Source of the DNA: Akkermansia sp.
GTDB taxonomy: Bacteria; Verrucomicrobiota; Verrucomicrobiia; Verrucomicrobiales; Akkermansiaceae
NCBI GenBank assembly: GCA_017409465.1
Contig: JAFQSQ010000001.1
Span: forward strand, 1 to 51,881
Reading direction: 5' to 3'
Length of the DNA stretch: 51,881 bases
Shown here: positions 51,655-51,881 of the stretch, one piece after another
How positions within the stretch are numbered: the stretch's first letter is position 1
How the letters are laid out: each line of letters opens with the position of its first letter
Translations under genes and position numbers: made by a program
The notes under the pieces: generated by a model
Seen by the model: only the letters and a program-made list of their open reading frames with translations
The model's database searches: none
Told to the model about the DNA's origin: nothing

Positions 51655-51881
51655 GCGCGGGAGTGTAGCCTGTATTCGCCCCTGCGTCAAGCTTATTGCT
51701 CCGGCAATTAAAGGATGTTGCTCTGCCGATACGCCAAATAGGAAGTTGTAGGGAAGTACGATTGACGAATGACGAAGTCAATTATAATCTGAGCAAGATT
51801 CGATTTTTTGTAAAAAATCGATTTTGTAGTTCGTCATTGCCCATAATTGGGCAATGCTGTAGCAGGACTTGGGAGAGGGAG
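51655..51881. other. Intergenic region with dispersed repeat and palindromes
   Basis: No gene is seen up to the window edge. It holds the 22-base repeat (51757-51778) shared with 738-759. It also holds two perfect hairpins: TCGATTTTTT/AAAAAATCGA (51800-51809 with 51812-51821) and CATTGCCCA/TGGGCAATG (51835-51843 with 51848-51856). Confidence 0.55.

Overview
The window is about 52 kb of GC-rich, gene-dense bacterial chromosome. The gene content points to a Gram-negative member of the Verrucomicrobiota, probably near Akkermansiaceae. It encodes Kdo synthesis and LPS export (kdsA, LptC/LptA/LptB-like), a secretin and an OprP-like porin. It also has a very long sigma-70 with a histone-H1-like tail, many lipobox lipoproteins, and few Shine-Dalgarno sequences. 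The taxonomic call is inference from gene types; no rRNA is present.

Layout. 1-650: C-terminal part of an E2-like acyltransferase domain. 949-5500: kdsA and an lptC-lptA-lptB-like cluster. 5512-6410 (minus): rubrerythrin and a small membrane protein. 6482-10000: cell-wall lipoproteins (two triple-LysM proteins, an L,D-transpeptidase) and a PH-like membrane protein. 10070-14316: gdhA, an NlpC/P60 lipoprotein, an HTH-like protein, xseA and a secreted repeat protein. 14411: tRNA-Leu(AAG). 14534-16212 (minus): prepilin peptidase and a hypothetical protein. 16379-17824: catalase. 17898-20033 (minus): polysaccharide deacetylase and a basic disordered protein. 20119-25990: five-gene operon ending in der, including a pseudokinase/FGE-like fusion. 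26012-32136 (minus): secretin, membrane-anchored protein, acyltransferase, folD, TM2 protein. 32242-37301 (minus): rpoD, an ABC-F ATPase and a cyclophilin. 37504-40788: cNMP-binding-domain histidine kinase, response regulator and porin. 40789-42510: AT-richer island with an Abi_2/AbiF HEPN protein and a short structured RNA candidate, ending at tRNA-Glu(CTC). 42684-50325 (minus): a five-gene block ANK-VWA-ANK-VWA-FHA. 50395-51654 (minus): U32 peptidase-family protein.

Two loci deserve most attention. One is the abiF-like gene. Its own canonical promoter drives a short, terminator-ended structured leader of about 70 nt immediately before the start codon. This is the arrangement expected of a HEPN RNase toxin with an RNA partner. 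The other is the duplicated ankyrin/von Willebrand factor A pair, each copy behind its own similar promoter, followed by an FHA protein with a long Pro/Gln repeat and a DUF4384-like C-terminus. I know of no named system with this composition.

By eye, promoters across the window share a pattern: a TTGC- or TTGA-type -35, 17 bp, and TGG or TGC directly before the -10. In at least seven genes the -10 lies only 6-10 nt from the start codon, which predicts leaderless or nearly leaderless mRNAs.
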